Positions 1 through 10,064 of a stretch of DNA of 64,000 nt are shown here, piece by piece (positions within the stretch are counted from its first letter, which is position 1; each line of letters begins with the position of its first letter). Origin of the DNA: Rhynchopus euleeides (Eukaryota > Euglenozoa > Diplonemea > Diplonemida > Diplonemidae); assembly GCA_963210315.1 (NCBI GenBank), contig OY723302.1, positions 1,550,001 to 1,614,000 on the forward strand, written 5' to 3'. A program made the position numbers and the translations under genes. Below the pieces are notes generated by a model. That model did not search any database. It had not been told where the DNA came from and was given only the letters and a program-made list of their open reading frames with translations.

Positions 1-867
1 AGAATATAACTCATATCCGATTCCCTGTGCGTGTAACCCGCCCTGGCACTGCTGTTCCTGATGTTGCTGATTTTCTTGTGCAGGGCATGGAGGGGCGGGG
101 GTGGGGTGGGGGTGTGGGTGGGAGGTGTGGGGCGATTCTGTCGGGCCCCGCACCCCGTCCCCGCACCGAAAACACCTTGCTTCTCGCCCTTCGCCTGACC
201 GAGAGAGAGAGAGAGAGACATAAATTATTACAAAGCGATATCAGCCCGTGCATAGTCTTTTTTTCAGTAGATCTTCTTCATATTTTTTTTTGCTTCCTCA
301 GCCCGCCACGCGTGCTGAGAGTGCTGTGTGGCAGTGAAGGTCGCCGTCAGAGCGCGCTCCGGTGTGCTCGATCCTAAAGAAAAATAAGTAACGTGTGTAC
401 AGTGGGTGTCGTAACCAAGAGCAAGGTGTACTCGGTGCGTTCTACATCCCGTTGTACGGGGGCGGCACATGTTGGGTGAACGCATGCGCTGCCGACAGTC
501 TTCTTTGTCAGAGACGAGGGGCCGTTGTGACAGGGATGTGGGTCAAATGGACGGACATTGTGCGCTGATTTCGACTTGCGTATCATTTGTTCAAGGGGAT
601 TTTCCCTACAAAAAATATGCAAGCCGTATAAACGTACTTCAGACGCCTGTTTCGCCCCCCCCTGTGCCGCAAAAACTAGTGCGATCGGGTGTATCAAACC
701 AGAGGATTCGAACGGTGAACACCACAAGAAGTATTCACATCCGTGTGGCTTGGCGGGTGCACACGCGGCCCTATCGACATCAAGGGCAGAGGTGCTGTTC
801 GAAATGCGTTGCCAATCCTACATCGCTTGAAACCCGCCCGAATTTGCCGTCACCCCCCCCCCCCCCC
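1..867. other. Gene-free stretch with (GA)n
   Basis: I see no convincing gene here. Reading frames are short and lack the GC3-rich codon use of the real genes further on. A (GA)8-type microsatellite lies near 204-220 and a C-run near 845-868. It may be the tail of a neighbouring transcript. Confidence 0.5.
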
Positions 868-1766
868 CTAGGCATAGACCCCGATAAGAGGGGGTCGGGG
901 GTCGGGGGTCGGGAGGGGGTCCGAGGGGGTCGCCTTGAGGAATTTGCCTGAATGGGGACCACCAATAAGGGGTGTTCATAGGCACCCCATGGCCAAAATG
1001 ACCCCACTGCGATCCGCACAAACTCCAAACATTCAAAAGAACGGGTTTTTGAAAAATCCGAGGGGGGGGTCGGGGAGGGTGCCGCTGGGTGGGTGGGTAG
1101 GGTGGCATGGTGTGTGCCTCCCAGGCATCTCCTCCCATAAATATCCCTGGACCAGACCCACATTTCATGAGTGAAGCTTGGTACTTCTATCCACGAAATG
1201 ACCCCACTACGATCCGCAGAAGTCCCAAATATTCAAAAGGACGGGGTTTTGCAAACCCTGTGTGGGGGGGGTCGGAGGGGGTCGGGAGGGGGGCCGACCC
1301 CTCATACTCCGACCCCTGAGTTTGCAACCCCCCATTTTCCGACCCCTGAGAAATAGTGCAAAAGTTCCGACCCCCAAGTTTCAGACCCCCATTTTCAGAC
1401 CCCCTTCCGACCCCTCCGACCCCCCGTATCCCGACCCCCGAGAACAATGGGGAGGGGGGCCGACCCCCTCTGACCCCCATATCCGACCCCTCGATTCCGA
1501 CCCCCGGGTTTCCGACCCCCATCTCGATGGACCACCTCCGCATTTCAGGGGTGTTGTGTGGCACCTACACCAACAAAGTGACCCCACTACGATCCACACG
1601 GATCCCGAACAATGCAACAGAGGGAGAAACCCGCGTTTCCTCGGGAAAAACCCAGGGTTTTTCCCAGATATTTGGGGGGGGGGGGTCTTTTATAAGAGGG
1701 GGTCGGGGGTCGGGGGTCGGGTGGGGTCAGGGGGTCGGATTCTTATCGGGGTCTCTGCCCCTAGGG
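868..1766. mobile_element. Small TIR element rich in GACCCC repeats
   Basis: The two ends are imperfect inverted copies: CCCCTAGGCATAGACCCCG near 866-885 and the reverse complement of a closely similar sequence near 1740-1766. The inside is made of GGGGTC/GACCCC blocks and three copies of the unit containing GACCCCACTACGATCC (near 998, 1199 and 1580). No transposase is visible, so this is probably non-autonomous. It abuts the next TIR element at about 1760. Confidence 0.45.
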
Positions 1767-3295
1767 GTGGTCTTAAGCTGTTAACCTGGCCAATTTTTCA
1801 CCATCGGCGTCTGGGGGCCAAAAACGTCATCAAACCTGAAAATATGACCCCTGGGACCCCAGAAACACAATTCCGCCCGGTTTTGGGCACTTTTGAGCAC
1901 TTCTGAGCAGTTTAGTCGTGTTCCATAAAAATGTACCACAAAGCTGTACCTCAGCCCCCCCTGGGCAGAAGGCAGAATCGCAAACCATCATGTCTCGCAG
2001 TGATCCAGTCAGCGGTGTTGCCAACCGTGCTGCCCGACGATACGTGGGGTCAAAAGTGCAACATGACAACACCTTGTTTGCGGTGTGACATGCGAGACAG
2101 TAGAAAATTACCCCGGAAACAAGGGGTCATAGGTACTAGAGGAGGGGCATGTTTCCAGCCCCTTCAGACCTTCAGGCGCATCGGTTGCATCTCTACTCGA
2201 TGCGAGAGAATCGCTGATCGGACTGGCGTAGTGCATCAACTGCAGGCATATCGAGCAACAGAGGAGCACTGTGCCACTTGCGAAATCACTTGTGTCAGAA
2301 TCTGTGTGCACATGTTCTTGGGCCAGTGACAGTGATAGTGGCAGTGAGCCATCCGATGACCATGAAGAAGGGGCATGGACTGATATCAGACATCAGCAGT
2401 GCACCGAAGATGGCCCCCATAAGGATGTATGAAAGGCTGAAGACTACAATGTCAAAGTTCAAGCCGTACAACAAGGACGAGGGGGTGCAACTCGGCTGTC
2501 CAGGCAGCTACGCACGAACGGGCAGAGTCCCCACACTTCTGCCATAGCCCACATCCAAAGCACACTCGGTAACTGTGATTTCCAGGCACAGTTCGATCCG
2601 TGTGTTGTGTTCACACAGATCCCATGGTTGGCATATCCAGTGGTTGCGGCAGTCCCGCCTGCGCACCTGGGTATACTCCGTTGTTCAACGTACCGCATAG
2701 TCTGACAGCTGCACGGCTCCCTCACCCCGCAGCAGCGTCTTTTGTGTTCAGTTGTGTGCATCGAGTGGGAAGCCACCACAATGCCCTCCCCACCCTCCCG
2801 TTTTGTTTCCCACTAATACACGTTGAGGCCTTCGCTCTGGGGTGGCCAGGCGGCAGCCCGCCCTCTGGCGATTATGTCTATGTGACACCACCTGCACCAA
2901 CCTGTGGCCGTATAGTTGTACCATCTTCAGCCACAGAAAATAGGCATGAGATCACGGCCTTCTGTGTCTCTTGCCGCTGAAAGTGAGTGGTTGTTCCTCG
3001 TACGCACTCGGGCATCTGTGCGACAGTGCGGAGGTCCACATAGTGACGGGAGGGCTTGAATCAGCCATTGAGACCTCCCGACTAAGGGTGGTGTGGTACA
3101 ACTTTGTGGTACATTTTTTGGAATTGCAAACTAGGTGCTTCTGGAGGCTCTAAACCGCCCGAAACCGGGCGCAGATGCATTTCCGGACGTCTGGGGGTCG
3201 AATTTTCAGGTTTGGGTCACTTTTTGGTCCTTGTACGCAAAAGTTTGATTTTTTGGCCAGGTTAACGTTTTTAAAGGGCTTAAGACCACCCCTAC
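1759..3295. mobile_element. Non-autonomous TIR DNA transposon (~1.5 kb)
   Basis: The first ~190 bases (1760-1950) reappear as the reverse complement at 3090-3294. Shared blocks in order are GGGGTGGTCTTAAGC, GTTAACCTGGCCA, AAACCTGAAAAT, CGCCCGGTTT and AATGTACCACAAAG. A TA dinucleotide flanks both outer ends (CCCCTA-GGGGTGG and CCACCCC-TACCCC), which would fit a TA target-site duplication. The interior (1950-3090) has no long reading frame, so any transposase must be supplied elsewhere. Confidence 0.65.
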
Positions 3296-3297
3296 CC

Positions 3298-4465
3298 CCC
3301 CCCCCCCCTCCCCCCACTTCCCCGGCTGTCGCTGCCTGCATAAAGAAGCAAAAAACTTCCTCCCCCCCCCCTCCCCCTCCCCTCCCCACACCTCGAATCT
3401 CGACGCATGGGACGGCAGACCATCTGCGCGCGGCACGCATGCAACCGAATGCATTCACTTCACTTTAGAACACCTTGATAGTCGGTTATAGGGCAAAGGA
3501 GGATTGGGATGGGGAGGGGGAGGGGGCGGTAGGTTGGACTGGCCAACCTACCCCACCCCCCACTCGCCCACCCCTAACCCTCCCACCCCCTCGTGCCACA
3601 CCATCACGCCCCATCCCTTCTGGACAGTGTGACGGGGCACGACACTTTCCAAGCGAAAAAAAATACCCGTTCAAAAATGTGTGATGACGCTTTCCTCCAT
3701 GGGGGAACACCAACAGCCAGCAGGTCAAGCCAGGTGTGGCTCTATTTTGGGGGTATTTTGGCCAATTTTCGAAATCCTATTTTGGTTTTTTTGCACTTTT
3801 TTTGGGTGCTTTTTTGCACGATTTCTGTGCCTCAGACACAGATTTTGGTGTGCTTTTTGCGCTATTTTGATTCACTCGGCCTGACCGATGCATACGAGTC
3901 GAAAAAATGGCGAAAAAATCGCTATCAACAACGGTGAACGAATGGAGGTAGATGGGGAAGTGGAAGGACACAGCACGCCCTCCCACTGCTCGCCATCTGT
4001 ACACTACCTCTCTGTTCAAGGCGGTCAGTGTCACTTGATGATGCACACAAATCACTGCTACATCCCAGGGCGCCTTCCCTTGTGAGAATAGCGGAACTTC
4101 TGCGGTTGCAGTTTGGTGGTTGAGGCCGGCGGTCGTGATATCACTTTAGTGACTGTGCTTCCTTCCTCCTGAGCTCGACCAGATCCAGGTCGACCTGGTG
4201 CTGTGTGGCTCCTGGTGTGGTATCTCCTTGCTTCCTCGCACACATACACGTGGTTCCGCGAATCGCCACGTTCCGCGGATGCCCACCATGATCACGGGCC
4301 CACAACGACCCTTTCGAGATGTCATGGCCGCAAACCCGATCGCATTCGCAAGGTGGTTTGTCTCTTAGAGATCAGTGCTCGGGCCCAGCCTCCCGCGAGG
4401 GTGCTGGAACCGATATGCCGCAGCCCCGTACGCGCAAGGACTCGGCTCCAAGACCAGGCACATGC
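3298..4465. other. Gene-free low-complexity stretch
   Basis: C/G homopolymer-rich sequence (near 3295-3385 and 3505-3600) is followed by a T-rich block at 3740-3880. No credible gene or RNA is seen. Confidence 0.45.
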
Positions 4466-4468
4466 CAC

Positions 4469-4529
4469 AGGGGGGTCTGGGGGGCGAAGCCCCCCAGCCG
4501 CCGGAGGCCACGGTAGCGAACGTCTGTTG
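4469..4529 (+). repeat. GC-hairpin dispersed repeat, copy 1
   Basis: One of seven copies in the window of a ~55-bp unit: GGGGGTCTGGGGGGC, triloop GAA, GCCCCCCAGCCGCCGGAGG, then CCACGGTAG and GAAC. Other copies are at 4585, 5141 (-), 46843, 47015, 48255 (-) and 60598. The core folds into a 7-bp G/C stem closed by a GAA or GGA triloop. Confidence 0.85.
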
Positions 4530-4584
4530 ACCTGGCTCCGTAGTCGCTCAAGTACAACACAACTGACAGACAGCACATGTCGCA

Positions 4585-4647
4585 TGGGGGGGGTCTGGGG
4601 GGCGGAGCCCCCCAGCCGCCGGAGGTCACGGTAGTGAACATCTGTTG
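4585..4647 (+). repeat. GC-hairpin dispersed repeat, copy 2
   Basis: Same unit as at 4469, with a GGA triloop and GAGGTCACGGTAGTGAAC at its right end. It lies 116 bases from copy 1. Confidence 0.85.
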
Positions 4648-5140
4648 AGCTCGAGAGCAAGCCTCTCACACCACCGCCCTCCGACCCCCTCTCCACCCCC
4701 AGGTGCAATATTTTTTCGGTTGCACAACAGGGCGTTCGCTCGGGGAGAAATAGGGGCCTATTTCGTTAAAAAAATGATTCTGGGAAAACCCTTCTCCCAC
4801 CTCTCTCCCGGGCATTTCTCCCAAGGGGGAGAAATTAAATAAAAAAAGTTTCTCGGAAGTTTTTGCCTCGGATGGGAAGGGGTTCTGAAGGAGAAGGGCA
4901 GCACCCTCTCGTACAAATTGATACCACCTCGCTCCAAAGGAGCGAAATCTGAACCTGCTGGGGACCGTCGGAGCTATTGCCGGCATCAGCATGGTCAAAG
5001 CCAGAGGAGGCCGAAGCCAAGAGCATAGTGGCCTGCCGCAGGCACCAGGCCGATGTACCTCTTGAGCATGCTGTCTCAAGGTGCACGTTGTCTATATGTG
5101 GTGTTCGACTATGAAGCGGACTCGGGGACGAGGCTGACAA

Positions 5141-5195
5141 ATGTTCACTACCGTGGCCTCCGGCGGCTGGGGGGCTCCGCCCCCCAGACCCCCCT
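5141..5195 (-). repeat. GC-hairpin dispersed repeat, copy 3
   Basis: Reverse complement of the unit at 4469: TGTTCACTACCGTGGCCTCC, then the G/C hairpin, then CCAGACCCCCC. Confidence 0.85.
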
Positions 5196-5447
5196 GTCCC
5201 CTGTGAAGTCTGTCCAACAGGAACTAACGAGCGTATGTGACCGTGCCCTTCCTTCTCGAGAACGGGTATCGGCGACGGTCCGTGATCCTGTTTTGGGTTC
5301 GTCACCAACTCCCGAAGTACTCACTGATTGCCGCAAAACCTCCATTTTGCAGCCGCGAACCGTGAAATGGGCCCCTTGCGCCAAACATATATAGTACCCT
5401 GGTCTGGACCCTTGAGGCAATTTGTCTGAGGGGCCGATGTTGCATGA

Positions 5448-5479
5448 TTTCGCGCGCGCGAAGCGCGCGCGAAAAAAAA
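5448..5479 (+). repeat. CG-hairpin with GAA triloop and A-tail
   Basis: TTTCGCGCGCGC, GAA, GCGCGCGCGAAA forms a perfect 12-bp stem followed by a run of A. Matching designs occur at 45369, 48463 and (shorter) near 56144. It lies in a gene-free region. Confidence 0.8.
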
Positions 5480-5734
5480 TTTGAGGCGGCAATTTTACCC
5501 CTTTCTCCCACAGTCTCTGAGGAAAGTGGGAGATAGCGAACACCCTGTTGCACAAACAAAACAAAAGAAACCCGGCAATCCTTTTTTGCACCTGGAAAAT
5601 GTGTTCTTTTGACTGTTTGAGCACATCCAAGACCGGGAACATAAAAATTTTCTGCCAATACCAAGTAGGGTCACAATAAAATCCAAAGGAAAAAAGTGCA
5701 AAAAAAATATTTTTTCCCCAAATTCCTATTTTTA

Positions 5735-5910
5735 CGCACACGACTTTCGCGCGGAAAGTGTCATTCAGCTCTGCCAAACGTGCTCTACACACCACCCCCT
5801 TCATCAGGCAAGTGGGTTCGTAAGTGTGTGTGGAAGCGTCAACGCATCAAACGAAGTATCATACAGTAGAGAGAGAGCGGCAGAGTTGAAGTGACACTTT
5901 TCATTCCGTG
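5735..5910 (+). mobile_element. MITE-like element, family A, copy 1
   Basis: The inverted ends share GGAAAGTGTCA...CTCTGCC (5751-5778 against the reverse complement near 5880-5908). The inside carries the family core AAACGTGCTCTACACAC ... CTTCATCAGGC ... GTGTGTGGAAGCGTCAACGC. Other copies lie at 26341 (+), 36586 (-, inside an intron), 38412 (partial), 49370 (partial) and 55203 (-, partial). At ~175 bp with no coding content it fits a miniature inverted-repeat transposable element. Confidence 0.7.
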
Positions 5911-6997
5911 AAATAGATACACGCCTGGGTCAAGCCCGCTTTTATTTTTATCACAGCACTATGACAACAGGGCCCGCGACAAAGACAGTCTATCTTGCCT
6001 TGTAGCTTTGGCAGGGCCTCCTTGTCCGTGTCGCAGACCCCCCCCATCAGGCTGGCGGGAGCTGCTTTTGTTTTGCCCCCGTATATTTCTTTTGGTGCAG
6101 CAATAACAGCGGCCAACTCTCCTTCTTGTTGGAAGCACACACACACAACTAGCTTTTCGCGCTGAAATTTAATTGAGTAAAAAATACCGCGGCATCCTGC
6201 ACACATGCACCAGCAGGCACTGTTTGGACAAACAACGAACGCGTACCCCGCTGATGCTTCTGAAAATGTATCAGAGAACTACGTAAAATCCCCCCTCTCC
6301 CACAGAGGGCGCTGCGAACATAAATTGTTCAAATTGTTCAATCGGCCTCTTCAGGGCACCATCGTTTCAGGGATCAAGTCTTTGAGTGCGTTTCACATGC
6401 TGGACAACCCTCCCATGGAAGGAATGGCTTTAGAGTAAGGAAGGAAGAGAGAAGGCGAGGGATGGTCAAGAATGCGGCAACAGCGACTAAGAAAAATAAA
6501 AGGAGGGGGTATTTCCCCGAACAGATCAGCCACTTCCCAGCCCCACCCCACCCCGCCACATGCACACACGCAAGACGGGTGTGAGGGAGGGGTGGGGTGG
6601 GGTGTGAGGGAAAACCGGAATCACATTGTGTGTGTGTGGGTGGGTTGAGGTTGGAGTTGAAGATGGATCGGCAGCGCTTTTGGGCAACAAAACAGTCATC
6701 AGGTTTGCGGAGTTTGCTTTTTGTTCTGCCCGGATTTGGCGCAAAAAAAAACAATTTGCCCTATCATCTTTTTTGTCACAAAGAAAGGCTAAAGGGACCG
6801 ACCCCACGTGTGATCAGAGACTGCCTCTAAAAAAAACATCGATTCGCGTCAGTTTGACTCACGCCAGTGCCTGGAGGAGCTTCGAGGGTGGGGGTTTCCC
6901 TCGTTCTCCTTCCTCTCCCACCCACCCCGCCCACCCCCCCCACCCTCCGCCCCTCAATACCACCGCCATGTGGTGTGCCGGGGCAACACACCGAACG
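5911..6997. other. Gene-free stretch
   Basis: No gene is supported. A GGGGTG/GTGTGTG-rich block lies at about 6540-6650 and a CCCACC-rich block at about 6900-6960. Confidence 0.4.
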
Positions 6998-8178
6998 TTT
7001 TTTTTTAGAGGAAACTTCATATTTGCCAGAAATTTCTTGGAAAATTCATATGTTGACAGGAACTTTTGGGTTTAACCATATGTTGACAGGAACTTCTGAT
7101 TTTAACCATATTTTGACAAAAAGTTGTGGATCTAACCATATGTTGACAAGAAGTTATGAATTTAACCATATTTTGACAGGAACTTCTGATTTTAACCATA
7201 TGTTGACAAAAAGTTCTGGGCTAATCATATGTTGACAAAAACTTCTCGTTTTAACCATATGTTAACAAAATCGGTTTTTCGGCTGGAGCCGCTTGACTGA
7301 CATTCCGGGGTATCCAGATCGCTTTCCAGATCGGCACTTAGCTTCTCACAGAGTGTGCACTTCATCGCAGTTCCATGGGGCCTCATTCCCTTGGATTAAG
7401 ATACCACAAGGCCAGAGAACCGCACACCGTTAACACCGGCTAACCACTGATCATGGCCTGTACGTGATAAATGCATGATGAAAGCCCCATAGCAAAGATG
7501 GTTACCAACATCAAGCACTTCCGGCCCAGAAACTGAGCCAAAAGACCACTCCACCGAAGTGGTCACAGGTTTACCACGTGTACACGCAGCTACCGGGGTG
7601 CATCGGGCATGCGGCTTCTTCGAGGTGGATCGTTCTCTCCAGGTGGGTTCCGAACTCCACGGTTCTTTGAATCACAGGCACAGCAGCGTGAGTACTAATC
7701 GGCCGGACCCAGGTCCACAACAACACCCACAGCAATGCCATCAAGTGATTCCAGCTTCAGCCGACAGGTTCACATCAAAATGTGGATGAGAGGTTGGGGC
7801 TGGGGGTCCCGGCCTTTGCGAAGCGCCCTCCTCTTCATCAGCCACAGGTGTGGGTGCCCTGGGGTCGGGAATCCACCAAAAAGGGTGTTCCAGCTGGAAA
7901 CCCAATTTTGTTAACATATGGTGAAAACGAGAAGTTTTTGTCAACATATGGTTAATCCATAACTTCTTGTCAACATATGGTTAGATGCAGAAGTTTTTGT
8001 CAACATATGGTTAAGTCCATAAGTTCGTGTCAACATATGAATTTTCAGGAAACTTTTTGTCAACATATGATTGAAACAAAAAGTTTTTGTCAACATATGG
8101 TTAAACCCAAAACTTCCTGTCAACATATGAATTTTCCAATAAATTTCTGGCAAATATGAAGTTTCCTCTTTTTTTTAT
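6998..8178. mobile_element. Foldback element with arrays of 30-bp units in both arms
   Basis: The left end (AGAGGAAACTTCATATTTGC from 7007, then AGAAATTTCTTGGAAAATTC) is inverted at 8125-8167. Inside each end sits an array of about eight 30-bp units with the core AACCATATGTTGACA (left 7047-7262; right 7905-8135, inverted). The arms are ~260 bp and bracket a ~640-bp centre (7270-7905) with no long reading frame. Units sit head-to-tail with no spacers. Subterminal unit arrays are typical of foldback or Mutator-like elements and may bind a transposase; that role is inference. Confidence 0.75.
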
Positions 8179-8783
8179 AAAAAAAATGAAGAAAAAAACC
8201 CAGAGGAGGCAGCTTCCTGTCTGATTCTCTTTAAAAAATACCAACTGCCCCCCCCCCCCTCTCCCCCCTCCCCAACGATCAGGAAACAGGATCCGGGGGG
8301 GGGTTCACGGTGGGGGGGAGAGGGGGGGGGGGGTGTCAGAGTGGGGGCTGAGCACACCGGAAGTCGCACCGAAAAGAAAGATACGATACGCCCTCCCAGA
8401 TGTCCCACATCCCCACCCACACCTACCACCCCTCTCCCTTTTGTGCGTTGTGTGCAGAGTCCTTCCAGCCCCCAACACAGCATCCTCATCAGCTGTCTAC
8501 ACACACACACACACCCCAACCAGGTCGTTGTGTGCGTCCCATCCACAATTCCCTTTTTCCTGCACTCAACACAACGAGCGGGGGGGGGGGGGGATCTGCT
8601 GTTTTGTGTGACTGAATAGGTCGAGTGGGAGCGGCGCGCTCCAGTGTGCCGCCTGTTTGGGGACGAATCGCACGGCAGTAAGGCATTCCGCTCCCGGTCC
8701 CCTCTCCGACAGCATCCACGAATAAAAGAAAAATAGCCCGGGCCTCTTGACCTTTTGACAGACAATTTCTCTTCCCCCCCGCC

Positions 8784-9392
8784 ATGCCTCTGATGAACCG
8801 CTGCAGGAGCACGCGGGATTACCTCGACCATCAGACGACCTACATGCGGGACACACATGACTTCATCGTGTCCAGGGCAGACGCGCAATCGCTCCCGCTC
8901 CCAACCTTCATCCGCAGCAAGGCCTCTGGGAGGCCGCCGTGGCCTTCAGAGTTCGACAGAAACCGGGATCGATACCGATCCCGCTATGCCGTCAACGAGG
9001 CTTCTCTGAGCCCGCCGCAGTCGGAGCCGCCTCTGCCGCGCAGCCCTCAGAAGGGCGAGGCTGGGGATTACATGCCTGCCCTGCAGCCCCCATCCTGCCA
9101 CATCGACGTGCCTGACAGCAGCGCCACGCGCCGCCCCCCAACCAGGGTGGTCGTGCCGTACGCAGCGTATGCCGCAGGCCCACCCGCTTCGCCTGCAGAG
9201 ACCCTCGAGTGCTCCAGCAGCCCTCAGCAGCCAGGAGGAGGAGGGGGTGGCGGGCGGGACGCCCGCCACCGGGCAGCGAGAGGGGGAGGCCGCAGCAGGG
9301 TTGGGGGGCTGAGCCCGGTGAGGCCCCCAGCAGCGCTGAGCCCCAGGGTGGGTGTGAGGGGTGTGTCATCGGCACCGCCGAATAGGCGGTGA
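8784..9392 (+). CDS. Small proline/arginine-rich hypothetical protein (202 aa)
   Basis: I do not recognise this protein. The N-terminal ~65 residues look like ordinary protein (RSTRDYLDHQ, then DFIVSRADAQS and FDRNRDRYRSRY). The rest is rich in Pro, Ser, Arg and Gly and is probably disordered, with a Gly tract near residues 150-158. The ATG follows a polypyrimidine run, and an AG at 8760-8761 after a T-tract (TTTTGACAG) could be a trans-splice acceptor. GC3 is high, as in the large genes downstream, and the strand is the same. No signal peptide or membrane segment is seen. It might also be the last exon of a longer gene. Confidence 0.5.
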   Translation: MPLMNRCRSTRDYLDHQTTYMRDTHDFIVSRADAQSLPLPTFIRSKASGRPPWPSEFDRNRDRYRSRYAVNEASLSPPQSEPPLPRSPQKGEAGDYMPALQPPSCHIDVPDSSATRRPPTRVVVPYAAYAAGPPASPAETLECSSSPQQPGGGGGGGRDARHRAARGGGRSRVGGLSPVRPPAALSPRVGVRGVSSAPPNRR

Positions 9393-10064
9393 GGGAGGCA
9401 GAGGTCTCCGTCGCCGGTGTGACGGGTGATGGAGGGGGGGGTGGGGCAGCCGGGCTGGTTGCCTCCGGGGTGGGGTGGGGGGGTGGAGTGTGTGTGTGTA
9501 CAGTGGAGATCACATCAAGAGCAAGTGCTCGGTGTGTGTCTACACTAATATAAACAGATTCACGTGTGTGTGTTGTGAGATAGGCTTATTTATTATGTAT
9601 TTAGACTCGGGGGGCAGGGGGGGGGGGGAAGGGGTTTTCAGAAGCTGCAGCGCGGAGAAGTCTGCCACACCCAGTATGGGCGGAAGCCCCACCCCCCCCA
9701 CTCTCCCCCAAAACCCAAACCCCCTCCTCCCCCACCGCCCGACACAACCTCTCGCTGTTGCATGGGCTGTGCTCTTTCTTCTCTGAAGTGTTCCTCCGCA
9801 CCGGAGTCCCTCCCCCCGACCCCCCGACCCCCCCCTCGCAGGGAAATCGCTGCGGGAGGTGCTGCGGTGGTTTTACACTACACCACCCAACAAAACAACA
9901 GGGATCTCACACGCACCGCCTCCCCCACCCAACCCCCCAACCCCCCCACACACACACGCGTCTGGGATGTGCAGAGAACCCTCTACCTTGCTGAGGTGAG
10001 TGGAATTTACCACTATACCCTATCTCCCCACTCTCCCCCCTACAACCCAACACAACCAGCAGCG
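9393..10064. other. Intergenic: simple sequence upstream of the first large gene
   Basis: Contains TG-rich (9490-9575), G-run (9610-9630) and C-rich (9690-9850, 9920-9955) sequence. The open frame starting at 9762 continues into the large gene but is low-complexity and probably leader sequence. Confidence 0.45.

Noticed and set aside
690..720. tRNA T-loop-like motif (GGATTCGAAC, - strand)
   Set aside because: The flanking bases do not pair into a T-stem, and no acceptor or anticodon stem is found around it.
4469..4529. GC hairpin as a bacterial Rho-independent terminator
   Set aside because: The host is clearly eukaryotic, and the repeat occurs in both orientations far from gene ends.
7047..8135. 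CRISPR-like array
   Set aside because: The 30-bp units sit head-to-tail with no unique spacers, and the two arrays are mirror images in a eukaryotic foldback element.
9762..10064. N-terminal extension of the first large gene
   Set aside because: Low-complexity Pro/Thr/His composition, and an AG at 10058-10059 just before the better ATG at 10065.
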